Assembly: GCF_016219575.1 (NCBI RefSeq) | Contig: NZ_JACRMG010000009.1 | Location: 620,001-684,000, forward strand | DNA: 64,000 nt | Source of the DNA: Bradyrhizobium sp. | GTDB lineage: Bacteria; Pseudomonadota; Alphaproteobacteria; Rhizobiales; Xanthobacteraceae | Direction of reading: 5' to 3' | Shown here: positions 1 to 9,421 of the stretch, one piece after another | Numbering within the stretch: position 1 is the stretch's first letter | Layout of the letters: the number at the start of each line of letters is the position of its first letter | Notes under the pieces: generated by a model | The model's input: the letters and a program-made list of their open reading frames with translations, nothing else | Databases searched by the model: none | What the model was told of the DNA's origin: nothing | Translations under genes and position numbers: made by a program

Positions 1-219
1 TCCAGACGCATGGTGGCGCGCGATTTCTCCGGCGCGTCGTTCACGGCAGCGCTGCGCCACAAGGATGCGGCATATGCGGTGCGGCTTGCCGAGGAGCTGC
101 TGCCCGGCGTACCCGTTAGTCGCGCCGCGCTCGTGGCCTATGAAGAGGCGAAGGCCTCCGCGCCCGACGACGACGAAGGCAAGATGATCGAGATCGTCTC
201 GCGGCCGAAGCAGAGCTAG
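1..219 (+). CDS. NAD(P)-dependent oxidoreductase, 3-hydroxyisobutyrate dehydrogenase-like, C-terminal fragment (5' end outside window)
   Basis: Frame open from base 1; MVARDFSGASFTAALRHKDAAYAVRLAEELL resembles the C-terminal NAD-binding_11 domain of the HIBADH family. Confidence 0.65.
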   Translation, partial: SRRMVARDFSGASFTAALRHKDAAYAVRLAEELLPGVPVSRAALVAYEEAKASAPDDDEGKMIEIVSRPKQS

Positions 220-403
220 TTCGGTCCATTTCCTGCGCTGCCTGCGGCGCGTGTCCGACGCCGATCCCTTTGCGATGGAGAGCATTGGATACTGATCGGT
301 CCGGACGCTTGTGCAGCGCATCATTTGCAACCGCTGTTGACGACCGCATCGCGCCGGGCGACCCTGTCATCGAGGTGTCATACAAGGCGCTGCGGTCGGA
401 GCG

Positions 404-2647
404 ATGTCAGGCCAGATTCCCGTCTACGATCTCGACCATATTCACGATTGTTCCGCGTCCGAGCTGCGCCTGCGCCTTGGCGGCAAGGGCGCCGGCCTTG
501 TCGAGATGCGCCAGAAGCTCGGGCTTCCGGTGCCCCACGCCTTCGTTCTTTCGACCGCGCTATGCCGCCAGTATCTCACATCGGGCTGGCCCGACGGCCT
601 CGACGAGGTGATCGACCGGAAGCTTGCGGCGCTCGAAAGCGCGACGTGGCAAGGCTTCGGCGACAGCGAACGGCCGCTGCTGGTCTCCGTCCGTTCGGGC
701 GCGCCGGTGTCGATGCCGGGGATGATGGATACGATCCTCAATCTCGGCGCCAACGCCGTGACGATAGCAGGCCTTGCCGCGCGAACCGGCGACGAGCGCT
801 TCGCGCTCGATACCTGGGCACGCTTCTGCCGGATGTATGCCGGAACAGTGCTCGGCGTTGGACGCGAAAAGCTCGGTGAGAACCTGCCGCGCGAGGCATC
901 TGCAGCGGTGCTGCGCGCGGATATCGACCGGGTGCGAGACATTTGCGCGCGGGAGGGGACGCCGATCCCGGACAATGCGCGCACGCAACTGCGCGGCGCG
1001 ATCGAGGCCGTATTCCGTTCGAGCCGTTCGGAGCGCGCGCGGGTGTATTGCGAGCGCGAGGGGCTTGGCGAGGAGATGCCGACCGCAGTCCTGGTGCAAG
1101 CCATGGCGTTCGGAAATCTCGGCGTGTCGTCAGGCACCGGCGTCGCTTTCTCGCGCAATCCGTCGACCGGCGGAAACGAAACCTACGGTGACTTTCTCGC
1201 CAATGCCCAAGGCGAGGATGTTGTCGCCGGCATTCGTGCGAGTCGCCCGCTTGCGGCAATGCGCGAGACCCTGCCGGAGGTTCATGACGAGCTCGGCGAG
1301 GTGTTGCGCCGAATCGAGCGGCATTATCGCGACCTCTGCGACGTCGAATTCACGGTGCAGGAGGGGCGGCTGCAGATCCTGCAGGTGCGGGCCGGCAAGC
1401 GCTCCGCAATTGCCGCAGCTCGGATCGCGATCGATCTTGCGAATGAGGGGCTGATCTCGCGCGAAGAGGCCGTGCGCCGAGTGTCCGCGGAACAGCTGCG
1501 GCAGCTCAAGTCGATGGCCAGGGTGCGCGACGGCGCAACCGCGATTGCCTCGGGCGTCGCTGCGTCTCCGGGCGTGGTGTCGGGCGTCATCTGTCTTGAC
1601 CCGGATCGTGTCGCCGATCTCGCGGCAGGCGGCAGCAACGTCATCCTGGTCCGGCCGACGACGTCGCCCGAGGATGTGCACGGGATGGCGCAGGCGGCGG
1701 GCATCGTCACCGCAACCGGGGGCATGGTGAGTCATGCGGCGCTGGTTGCGCGCGGTTGGGGCATCGCCGCGGTCTGCGGCGTCGAAGCCCTGCAGTTGGC
1801 GCCTGCCTTGAGCATCGCGGGAAAGCGGCTGGAGGTGGGCGCGCGCCTGACCATCGATGGCACAGCCGGAAAGATCTATCTCGGAGAATGCGTGGAGGCA
1901 GGACATGGGGAGCCGCCTGAACTCGAGACCCTGCGGCGTTGGGCGGCGGAAGCCGGGCTTCCGTTGGGTGGAGAAGAAGACATAGGAGCGGCGCCGGGGA
2001 CAGACGCGGCCGAGGACAGCGGGACTTGCGACATCGGCGGCTTTGCCGTCGTTCGAGCGCTGGCGCTGCTTGGCTTTGCGACGGCCGAGCGCGTTGCCAT
2101 TGCACTGGCCACGTCACCGGACGCCGTCGACGGGGTGCTGAAATCCTTGCCGCAGACTTACATCAGCAAAGCGCCGCGCGGCCTTCATGTGACCCCCGAA
2201 GGGCGCGCGTGGTTGCAGGGGCAGCTCAAGGCGGAGCGTGACAGCATCGATCGACGCGCGGCCGAACGGCTCTACGGGAATTTCATGGCGCTGGACGCAC
2301 GCTTCAAGCAGCTCGTTGCCGACTGGCAGATCAAGCTGATTGGCGGCAGGCAGGTTCCGAATGATCACACTGACGCCGCCTACGACGCCGCGATCCGCGC
2401 GCGGCTCGCCGACTTCCACCAGGCGACGCTCGCCCTCTTGCCTGACATCCTGACGCTGGTGCCTCGCCTGAGGCCATTTGCGACGCGCCTTGCGCATGCG
2501 GCAAGAGCCGTTGCCGCGGGCGACTGCACCATGATCGCAAGCCCGTTGAAGGACAGCTATCACACCGCCTGGTTCGAGCTGCATGAGGAGCTGATTCATC
2601 TGGCCGGCCGGGATCGCGCAATCGAGGAGGCGAGGTCGGGCGGGTAA
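404..2647 (+). CDS. PPDK-like protein: ATP-grasp (PPDK N-terminal) + swivelling phospho-His domain + extra C-terminal domain; no PEP/pyruvate TIM barrel
   Basis: GGKGAGLVEM, SVRSGAPVSMPGMMDTILNLG, GTGVAFSRNPSTGG and TGGMVSHAALVARGWG motifs; last ~230 aa do not look like a PEP-binding barrel. Confidence 0.85.
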   Translation: MSGQIPVYDLDHIHDCSASELRLRLGGKGAGLVEMRQKLGLPVPHAFVLSTALCRQYLTSGWPDGLDEVIDRKLAALESATWQGFGDSERPLLVSVRSGAPVSMPGMMDTILNLGANAVTIAGLAARTGDERFALDTWARFCRMYAGTVLGVGREKLGENLPREASAAVLRADIDRVRDICAREGTPIPDNARTQLRGAIEAVFRSSRSERARVYCEREGLGEEMPTAVLVQAMAFGNLGVSSGTGVAFSRNPSTGGNETYGDFLANAQGEDVVAGIRASRPLAAMRETLPEVHDELGEVLRRIERHYRDLCDVEFTVQEGRLQILQVRAGKRSAIAAARIAIDLANEGLISREEAVRRVSAEQLRQLKSMARVRDGATAIASGVAASPGVVSGVICLDPDRVADLAAGGSNVILVRPTTSPEDVHGMAQAAGIVTATGGMVSHAALVARGWGIAAVCGVEALQLAPALSIAGKRLEVGARLTIDGTAGKIYLGECVEAGHGEPPELETLRRWAAEAGLPLGGEEDIGAAPGTDAAEDSGTCDIGGFAVVRALALLGFATAERVAIALATSPDAVDGVLKSLPQTYISKAPRGLHVTPEGRAWLQGQLKAERDSIDRRAAERLYGNFMALDARFKQLVADWQIKLIGGRQVPNDHTDAAYDAAIRARLADFHQATLALLPDILTLVPRLRPFATRLAHAARAVAAGDCTMIASPLKDSYHTAWFELHEELIHLAGRDRAIEEARSGG

Positions 2648-2722
2648 GAAAGCCGGAACAGGTCACATGGCCGGCAACAACAAGAACGGGCCGGACGCAG
2701 AGCTCACAGGGGAGGACTTCAA

Positions 2723-4498
2723 ATGACAAGCACGCATTGGCTCGTCGAAGGCAGGATCGACCCGCGTTGGCCGATCAACACGCGCGGCAATATCGGCGAG
2801 GTCTTTCCGGAGGTTCTGACGCCGCTGTCCTACACTCTCGGCGTGCTCTCGGCCGAAGCCGGCTGGCGCGATGCCTACCGGCAGATGGGCGTCCTGCAGC
2901 GCAATGACTTCAAGAACGACGATCCCGTCATCATCGGGCTCTACGCCGGCTACGGTTATCTGAACGTCTCCTATCTGCGCATGATCGGCGTAAGGGCGCC
3001 GGGCTCCTCGCCCGAGGCGATCGATGCCACGCTGTTCGGTGAAGGCAACCCGCCGCCCTATGTGCCGCGCAAGGGTGACAAGAGCCTGTTGTCCACGCTG
3101 AAAATCCTGCTCACGGTGATCAAGGCGCTCGGGACCAAGTCCGAGCCGCGGGTGGTCGGGGAGAGTTACCGGCTGGTTGCCGACTGGGAAGCGAAGTGCC
3201 CGCCGCTCGATGCTCCGGACGAAGCGCTCTTGGCCTATATGGCCGCGTTTCCGCCGGTGTTCCGCCAGATCTTCCGCAACCACATCATGTCGAGCTCGGT
3301 CGCCGCTATCGTCTCGGGAATTCTTGCCGACGCCGCCAAGGCCGCGGGTGAACCTGGCCTGGCGACCCATTTGATCGGCGCGGCCGGCGACGTGCTGTCG
3401 GCCTCCTACGCGCAGGAGCTTTACGAGATCGCAAAGCTTGTCCGCGCCAGTCCGGCACTGACGACCGCTTTCGATGCCGGCACGTCGGGATTGTACGACC
3501 GGCTGAAGCCGATGCCCGAGGCTGCCGCGTTCAACAGTCAATTCGCGGCGTTCCTCGACCGCCACGGCCATCGCGGCCCGAACGACTGGGAGCTGTCGTC
3601 GCGTACCTGGGAGAACACCCCGGAACTGGCGCTGGTCGCGATCGATCGCATGCGGCTCGCAGGGCATGACCTCACGCCGGCGCTGCGGCTGAAGGACATG
3701 GAGGCCCGGCAGCTGGCAGCGATCGAAAAAGTGCTGCCGCACGTCAAGTTCATGGACAAGGGCAACGTCAGGAAAGCCGTCAAGGCGCTGCCGTACTGGT
3801 CGCGGGCCCGTGAGGCGACGCGCGATCGTGCGGTGCGTACGGGCGCCACATTGAAGCGCGTGTTCCGCGAGCTGGTGCGGCGCGCCGCGCAAAGGGGCGG
3901 CATCGAGGACCCGCGCATGGTCGCGATGCTGGGCTTCCACGACGAATTGCCGGAGTACCTCAGGGATCCGCGCAGACTCGTGCCCGTCATCAGGGAGCGC
4001 TGGGCGCTGCGCGAGCGGTTTGCCGCGGTGACGCCGCCGTTCTTCATCAACTCGCAGGACGAGGTGCCGGGGATCGAGGAGATGGAAGCTGCGCAAGGCA
4101 AGGACAGGCCAAAGGCTGTCGTGGCCGGCGACGTACTGAAGGGCGACGGCGGCTCGGCCGGCGTCGCGCGCGGCCGCGCCCGCATCGTGCTCGATCCCTC
4201 CGATGCACGCGGCCTCAATCCCGGCGACATACTGGTGGCCCCGATGACCGATCCCGCCTGGACGCCGTTGTTCCTCCCGGCGGGTGCGGTGGTCGTCAAT
4301 GTCGGCGCACTCATGAGCCACGCCGTCATCGTCTCGCGCGAGCTCGGCATTCCCTGCGTGGTAGCGGTCGCGGCCGCCACCGATCGGATCGCCGATGGCA
4401 CGATGATCGAGGTCGACGGCACCGCCGGCACGGTGCGTGTGCTCGAAACGTCTGCTGCAAGGGAGCCCGCCGATGTCCGCTCAGCCGCGGCGAAGTAA
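2723..4498 (+). CDS. PEP-utilising enzyme/rifampin-phosphotransferase-like protein: substrate-binding-like region + C-terminal phospho-His swivelling domain, lacking ATP-grasp
   Basis: C-terminal ILVAPMTDPAWTPLFLPAGAVVVNVGALMSHAVIVSRELGIPCVV motif; no ATP-grasp motifs; follows the upstream gene by 75 nt. Confidence 0.8.
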   Translation: MTSTHWLVEGRIDPRWPINTRGNIGEVFPEVLTPLSYTLGVLSAEAGWRDAYRQMGVLQRNDFKNDDPVIIGLYAGYGYLNVSYLRMIGVRAPGSSPEAIDATLFGEGNPPPYVPRKGDKSLLSTLKILLTVIKALGTKSEPRVVGESYRLVADWEAKCPPLDAPDEALLAYMAAFPPVFRQIFRNHIMSSSVAAIVSGILADAAKAAGEPGLATHLIGAAGDVLSASYAQELYEIAKLVRASPALTTAFDAGTSGLYDRLKPMPEAAAFNSQFAAFLDRHGHRGPNDWELSSRTWENTPELALVAIDRMRLAGHDLTPALRLKDMEARQLAAIEKVLPHVKFMDKGNVRKAVKALPYWSRAREATRDRAVRTGATLKRVFRELVRRAAQRGGIEDPRMVAMLGFHDELPEYLRDPRRLVPVIRERWALRERFAAVTPPFFINSQDEVPGIEEMEAAQGKDRPKAVVAGDVLKGDGGSAGVARGRARIVLDPSDARGLNPGDILVAPMTDPAWTPLFLPAGAVVVNVGALMSHAVIVSRELGIPCVVAVAAATDRIADGTMIEVDGTAGTVRVLETSAAREPADVRSAAAK

Positions 4499-4608
4499 AG
4501 CGGGTTAGACCGCGCAGTCTTGCCGCCGAAACAGCCGTCGGAAATCGGGTGGACACCGGCTGTTGCCCGGTCTAGCCGTGGGCGCGAGATCACTCGTTGG
4601 CAGGAAGA

Positions 4609-5514
4609 ATGGCAGCCCGCGACGGCCGGATTGATGCGCGCGACTGGTCGCTGCTTGCCGCACTGTCGGTGCTGTGGGGCGGCTCGTTCTTCTTCAACGG
4701 CCTCGTGCTGCGCGAGCTGCCGCCATTGACGCTGGTGCTGCTGCGCGTGGCGCTCGCCGCCATCATCCTGCTGCCGCTGCTTTGCGCGCATCGGCTGCCG
4801 TTTCCGAGGGGGTGGGTGGGCTGGCGGCCGTTCTTCCTCGTCGCCCTGTTCAACAATGTGCTGCCGTTCTCGCTGATCGTTACCGCGCAGACCTGGATCC
4901 CCAGCGGGCTGGCCTCCATCCTCAACGCCACCACGCCGCTGTTCACGGTGCTGGTGATGGCGGCGGCCGGTGAAGAGAAGCTTTTCCTCCGGCGGGTTGC
5001 CGGCGTGATCGCAGGCCTCATCGGCGTGATCATCCTGCGCGGCAGCGGATTGGACTTCGAGAGCGGGCAGGGGCTCGGCATCCTGCTTTGCCTTGCCGCG
5101 GCCCTCTGCTACGGCATTTCAGCGCTGATCGCGCGGCGCAGTCTCTCGGATTCGCCGCCGCTGGCCACCGCGACATTCCAGCTGATGGCATCGAGCCTGA
5201 TGATGGCGGTCGTTGCCGGCATTTTCGAGCAGCCGTGGCGATTGCCGATGCCTGGCGCGGTGACGTGGCTCGCCGTGTTCGGCCTGGCCGCGCTATCGAC
5301 GGCGCTGGCCTATATCGTGTTCTTCCGGATTCTGCGGCGCTCCGGCGCCACCAACGTCATGCTGGTGACGCTGCTGGTGCCGGTCACCGCCATCCTGCTC
5401 GGCTCGCTTGTGCTCGGCGAGCACATCTCACCGCGTGAAATCATCGGCGCGCTGGTGATCGGCAGCGCGCTGCTCCTGATCGACGGGCGCGTGCTGAAAT
5501 ATTTCGGGCGTTAG
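4609..5514 (+). CDS. DMT family (EamA) transporter
   Basis: Multi-TM protein with EamA repeats (LSVLWGGSFFFNGL..., AALCYGISALIARR); ORF open from 4597, ATG at 4609 starts MAARDGRIDARDW. Confidence 0.85.
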   Translation: MAARDGRIDARDWSLLAALSVLWGGSFFFNGLVLRELPPLTLVLLRVALAAIILLPLLCAHRLPFPRGWVGWRPFFLVALFNNVLPFSLIVTAQTWIPSGLASILNATTPLFTVLVMAAAGEEKLFLRRVAGVIAGLIGVIILRGSGLDFESGQGLGILLCLAAALCYGISALIARRSLSDSPPLATATFQLMASSLMMAVVAGIFEQPWRLPMPGAVTWLAVFGLAALSTALAYIVFFRILRRSGATNVMLVTLLVPVTAILLGSLVLGEHISPREIIGALVIGSALLLIDGRVLKYFGR

Positions 5515-5567
5515 AGAGCGTTTTCAGGCGACGTGGATACCGGTTCGCGTGAAGAAAACGCGTCAAA

Positions 5568-7724
5568 TCAAGAATCTGAAGCCTGCGCCTTCCGCCACTC
5601 GGCGAGCCAGCTCGTGAACCGTCCGCTGTCGCGCTCGCCGCCATGCCAGGCGGCGTGTACCGTGCCGTCATCGGCGACCATCAGCACGGCATCGAGCCCC
5701 TTGGAGCGGCGCAGCGTATCGACGGCCTGTTGCGGGGACTGCGCGATCGGCCCGGCCACGTTGAACGACGTGTTGACCGACATCTCGACGCCGACGCGGC
5801 GTCCCATGGCCTTCAGATAGGCATGGATAAGAGGATCGTCGGCCTCGCGCACGATCTGGATGCGGCCGGTGCCGTCGGCGTGGATGACGGCAGGAATTTT
5901 TTCACGCGCGCCCGGCTTCGAATGCGCCGTCAGCACCATGTAATTATAGGCGTTGTAGTCGGCATCGGACGCGCCCGGCAGCAGTTCGAAATACTTCCGG
6001 GCTGCTTCCAGTGTCGCCATCGGCGCCAGCGGCCGGATCGCCTCGCGGTACTTGACGCGCTCGTTCAGCCGTTCGCGCGCGTCGGCGTCACAGGGGTTGG
6101 CGAGGATCGAGCGGTGGCCGAGCGCACGCGGCCCGGTTTCGGCCGCGCCCTGGTAGATCGCGACGACGCCGCTCTGCGACACCATGTAAGCCATCAGATC
6201 GGCGATGGCGTTGAGGCCTTCCGCGGTCGAGATGTCGCCGACGCGTTGCGAGGCGACGTCGTCGGCCTGAAGGGCGGCTGCGATATCCGCCCCGGTCGGC
6301 GGCGCGCCGCAGTAGAAGGCGTGGGTCATCGGCGCGCCGCGCGGGCTGCCGGCCAGATGGGCGAACTGCCAGGCCGCGCCGATGACGACGCCGGGATCGC
6401 CGGGCACCGGCGGCACCCACAGATGCAGCCGCACCTTGCGGCCCTGGTTCTTCTCGAACCACGCCTCGTCGAAATGTTCGAGCAGGCGCATGTTGCCGAT
6501 GGCGTTCAGCGCGACGCCGCCGGTCAACACCAGTCGGTGTGCGCCGGTCAGGCGCAGCAGGTGATCGACGACGTGGATCATCGCGTCTTCCAGCACCAGC
6601 TGTGTTGCGGCGGCCTTGTCGAGGCGGTCCTGGGTGTCGGGGCGGTGCTTGATGTCCTCGACGCGCAGCATCGCGTCCGGATTCCACAACTGTTCGGGCT
6701 TGAGCGGCTCTCCGAGGATGTCGATCAGCGGACGCTTGTAGGGTTTGAACGAGGGATCGTAGTACCAGTTCGCCATGGCGCGATTGAGCGAGATCTCGCC
6801 ATTGGCCCCGAGATGCAGCACGTGCTTCAGCCGCGAATAGTAGGGATTGCTGCCGCGGTCCATGTCGCCCCAGGCGGCGGCGCCCATGTAGCGGCCCTCG
6901 CTGGAGAGCCAGGTCCAGCCGCCCTGGGTCGACGACACCACGCTGTAGAACATGCCCAGTGAATCGAACATGCTGTCGTTGCAGTAGAGCTGGCGCATCT
7001 CGCCGTCCTTGACGGAGTAGAGCGAGACCGAGCCCGTGTCGCCGGTACCGTCGAGCACGGCGACCGCAACCGGCTCGCCGTCATCGGCAAAAGGCGAGGC
7101 GGCATACGAGAACCAGGCGTGATTGCCATGGTGCGGCATGCAGATCAGCGGCACCGGATCGGCGAGTCCGAGCTGCTTTGCCAGAATTCTCGGCGAACGC
7201 GTCATCTGGTCGAGCCGGCGGCGGTCGAACGCGGTCGCATCGGCGACGCGGACCAGCGCGAGGCTTTGCGGCGCTTCCTCGAACATGCTGCGCGCGAGCA
7301 TTCCGCCCAGCGCAAAATAGTCCCAGCTGGTCAGCCACGCATCGATATCGGCGATGTCGCGTCCCATGCCGCGCAGGGTCGCGACCATCGCATCGATCGA
7401 TTGTGCCGGATATTCGGTGGTGTGCTTGTTGCCGGAAAAGCGTTCTTCCTCATTGTTGAGGATCAGCCGCGGGCCATGGGCCTGCGTCACCTCCACCAGT
7501 GCGACGCCGGAATTGTGCGTGCCCGGGAGCCCGAGGCCCGCGAGGTACACCGTCTCGCCGCGCGCAAGCTTGCCGCGCACATGGGCAATGCGTTCGCTCG
7601 CGAAATCGGAGCCGAGTTCGTGGAAACCGATCTTGCCCATCGTCTTGCGCGTGAGCCAGCGGGCGAGGCGAAAGCTCGCGGCGCCCAGCCGGGGATGACG
7701 CGGTCCGACACGTAGTTTCTGCAC
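5568..7724 (-). CDS. Carbamoyltransferase, NodU/CmcH/TobZ family
   Basis: GTHNSGVALVE, EERFSGNKHTTEYP, PHHGNHAWFSYAASPF, LDGTGDTGS, LTGGVALNAIGNMRL, TGPRALGHRSILANP; ORF open to 8012, GTG at 7724 proposed as start because the longer ORF overlaps the divergent gene. Confidence 0.85.
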   Translation of the reverse strand: MQKLRVGPRHPRLGAASFRLARWLTRKTMGKIGFHELGSDFASERIAHVRGKLARGETVYLAGLGLPGTHNSGVALVEVTQAHGPRLILNNEEERFSGNKHTTEYPAQSIDAMVATLRGMGRDIADIDAWLTSWDYFALGGMLARSMFEEAPQSLALVRVADATAFDRRRLDQMTRSPRILAKQLGLADPVPLICMPHHGNHAWFSYAASPFADDGEPVAVAVLDGTGDTGSVSLYSVKDGEMRQLYCNDSMFDSLGMFYSVVSSTQGGWTWLSSEGRYMGAAAWGDMDRGSNPYYSRLKHVLHLGANGEISLNRAMANWYYDPSFKPYKRPLIDILGEPLKPEQLWNPDAMLRVEDIKHRPDTQDRLDKAAATQLVLEDAMIHVVDHLLRLTGAHRLVLTGGVALNAIGNMRLLEHFDEAWFEKNQGRKVRLHLWVPPVPGDPGVVIGAAWQFAHLAGSPRGAPMTHAFYCGAPPTGADIAAALQADDVASQRVGDISTAEGLNAIADLMAYMVSQSGVVAIYQGAAETGPRALGHRSILANPCDADARERLNERVKYREAIRPLAPMATLEAARKYFELLPGASDADYNAYNYMVLTAHSKPGAREKIPAVIHADGTGRIQIVREADDPLIHAYLKAMGRRVGVEMSVNTSFNVAGPIAQSPQQAVDTLRRSKGLDAVLMVADDGTVHAAWHGGERDSGRFTSWLAEWRKAQASDS

Positions 7725-7881
7725 TTCCAAGCGACCTGCCTCAAGTCCGTCCGCCGATGTCGGCGCATACTCACCACAATTGGCTGTCCGCAACAACTCG
7801 TTTCGTTGTGCGGAATATGCCCGTCCTTGCCAGTCCGCTCCCGGCTTGTCACACTTGGCAAAAAACAAGCGGGAGGAAAAC

Positions 7882-9102
7882 ATGCTGCTGCACCGGACCG
7901 GACTCATTGCCCTCGTGTCATTGGTTTCCGTGGCGATGGCCACGTCCGCGTACGCGCAGAAGAAATACGATCCCGGCGCCAGCGATGCCGAGATCCGGAT
8001 CGGCAACATCATGCCCTACAGCGGGCCGGCATCCGCCTACGGAACCATCGGCAAGGCCCAGGCGGCCTATTTCAACAAGATCAATGCCGAGGGCGGCATC
8101 AACGGCCGCAAGATCAATTTCATCAGCTATGACGACGCCTATTCGCCGCCAAAGGCCGTCGAGCAGGCCCGCAAGCTGGTCGAGAGCGACGAGGTTCTGC
8201 TGGTGTTCCAGCCGCTCGGCACGCCGTCCAACTCGGCGATCCAGAAATACATGAACGCGAAGAAGGTGCCGCAGCTCTTCGTCGCAACCGGCGCCACCAA
8301 ATTTGGCGATCCGCAGAATTTCCCCTGGACCATGGGCTGGCAGCCCAACTACCAGAGCGAGGGGCGCATCTACGCCGCCTATATCAAGAAGAATTATCCG
8401 AACGGCAGGATCGCGGCGCTCTGGCAGAACGACGACGCCGGCAGGGACCAGATGAAGGGCCTGCGCGACGGTCTCGGCGACAAGGCGAACATGATCATCG
8501 CCGACAAGTCCTACGAGGTCTCCGACCCCACCATCGACTCCCAGATCGTGGCGCTGAAGGACTCCGGCGCGGATATTCTGATGACCTGGGCCGCACCGAA
8601 GGGCGCCGCACAGGCGATCCGCAAAGTGGCGGAACTCGGCTGGAAGCCGGTCTATTTCATCGGCAACGTCTCGACGTCGGTTGCGACCGTGCTGAAGCCC
8701 GCGGGCCTGGAAAACGCCAGGGGCATCATCTCGACCGCCTACATCAAGGATCCGACCGACCCGACCTGGAAGGACGATCCCGGCATCAAGGCGTGGTCGG
8801 CCTTCATGGAGAAGTATTATCCCGAGGGCGACAGGACCAACAACAACAACGTCTATGGCTACGCGACGGCCCAGACCATGGTGCAGGTGCTCAAGCAATG
8901 CGGCGACGATCTCACGCGCGAGAACGTCATGCGGCAGGCAGCGAGCCTGAAGGATTTCAGCAGCGACGTGCTGCTGCCCGGCATCAGGATCAACACCGGC
9001 AAGGACGATTTCTTTCCGATCGAGCAGATGCAGCTGATGCGCTTCAACGGCACGAGCTGGGAGCTGTTCGGCGAGATCATCTCCGGCGAAGTCGGGCACT
9101 AG
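7882..9102 (+). CDS. Branched-chain amino acid ABC transporter substrate-binding protein (LivK-like)
   Basis: SD gggagga before ATG; signal peptide MLLHRTGLIALVSLVSVAMATSAYAQ; IRIGNIMPYSGPASAYG and KINAEGGINGRKI typical of periplasmic_binding_6. Confidence 0.88.
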   Translation: MLLHRTGLIALVSLVSVAMATSAYAQKKYDPGASDAEIRIGNIMPYSGPASAYGTIGKAQAAYFNKINAEGGINGRKINFISYDDAYSPPKAVEQARKLVESDEVLLVFQPLGTPSNSAIQKYMNAKKVPQLFVATGATKFGDPQNFPWTMGWQPNYQSEGRIYAAYIKKNYPNGRIAALWQNDDAGRDQMKGLRDGLGDKANMIIADKSYEVSDPTIDSQIVALKDSGADILMTWAAPKGAAQAIRKVAELGWKPVYFIGNVSTSVATVLKPAGLENARGIISTAYIKDPTDPTWKDDPGIKAWSAFMEKYYPEGDRTNNNNVYGYATAQTMVQVLKQCGDDLTRENVMRQAASLKDFSSDVLLPGIRINTGKDDFFPIEQMQLMRFNGTSWELFGEIISGEVGH

Positions 9103-9159
9103 CGCGAGCAGGCTCCGATTTGCTATCAATAGTTTCCATTCATAGCCGCCGAGGAAGTC

Positions 9160-9411
9160 ATGCTCCGTATCGCCATTGCAGCCGTGACCATCATTGCGTT
9201 CGCATTGCCCGCCTCAGCAGCTACCGTGAAGAAGAAAGGCGGCAACTGCTACAAGTTCGATCAGGCAGGGCGAAAGCTATACTATCCCTGCTCTCAAAAA
9301 CCCTCGATGCAGGACGAGATCGCCGCGCAGCAGCGGATCAAGGCGAACCAGCCCTCAGGGCCGACCACGCAGCAGTGCCAGATGGTCAATGGCAACCTGG
9401 TCTGCAGGTAG
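9160..9411 (+). CDS. Small secreted hypothetical protein (83 aa)
   Basis: Signal peptide (MLRIAIAAVTIIAFALPASAA) and Cys-containing mature part; no family recognised. Confidence 0.6.
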   Translation: MLRIAIAAVTIIAFALPASAATVKKKGGNCYKFDQAGRKLYYPCSQKPSMQDEIAAQQRIKANQPSGPTTQQCQMVNGNLVCR

Positions 9412-9421
9412 CCGCCTCTGA

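Noticed and set aside
2663-4321. 552-aa minus-strand ORF antisense to the PEP-utilising gene
   Set aside because: Arg/His/Gln-rich composition typical of spurious antisense ORFs in high-GC DNA; the sense frame has clear domain motifs.
5643-6962. 439-aa plus-strand ORF antisense to the carbamoyltransferase
   Set aside because: Shadow ORF; the minus frame contains all NodU motifs.
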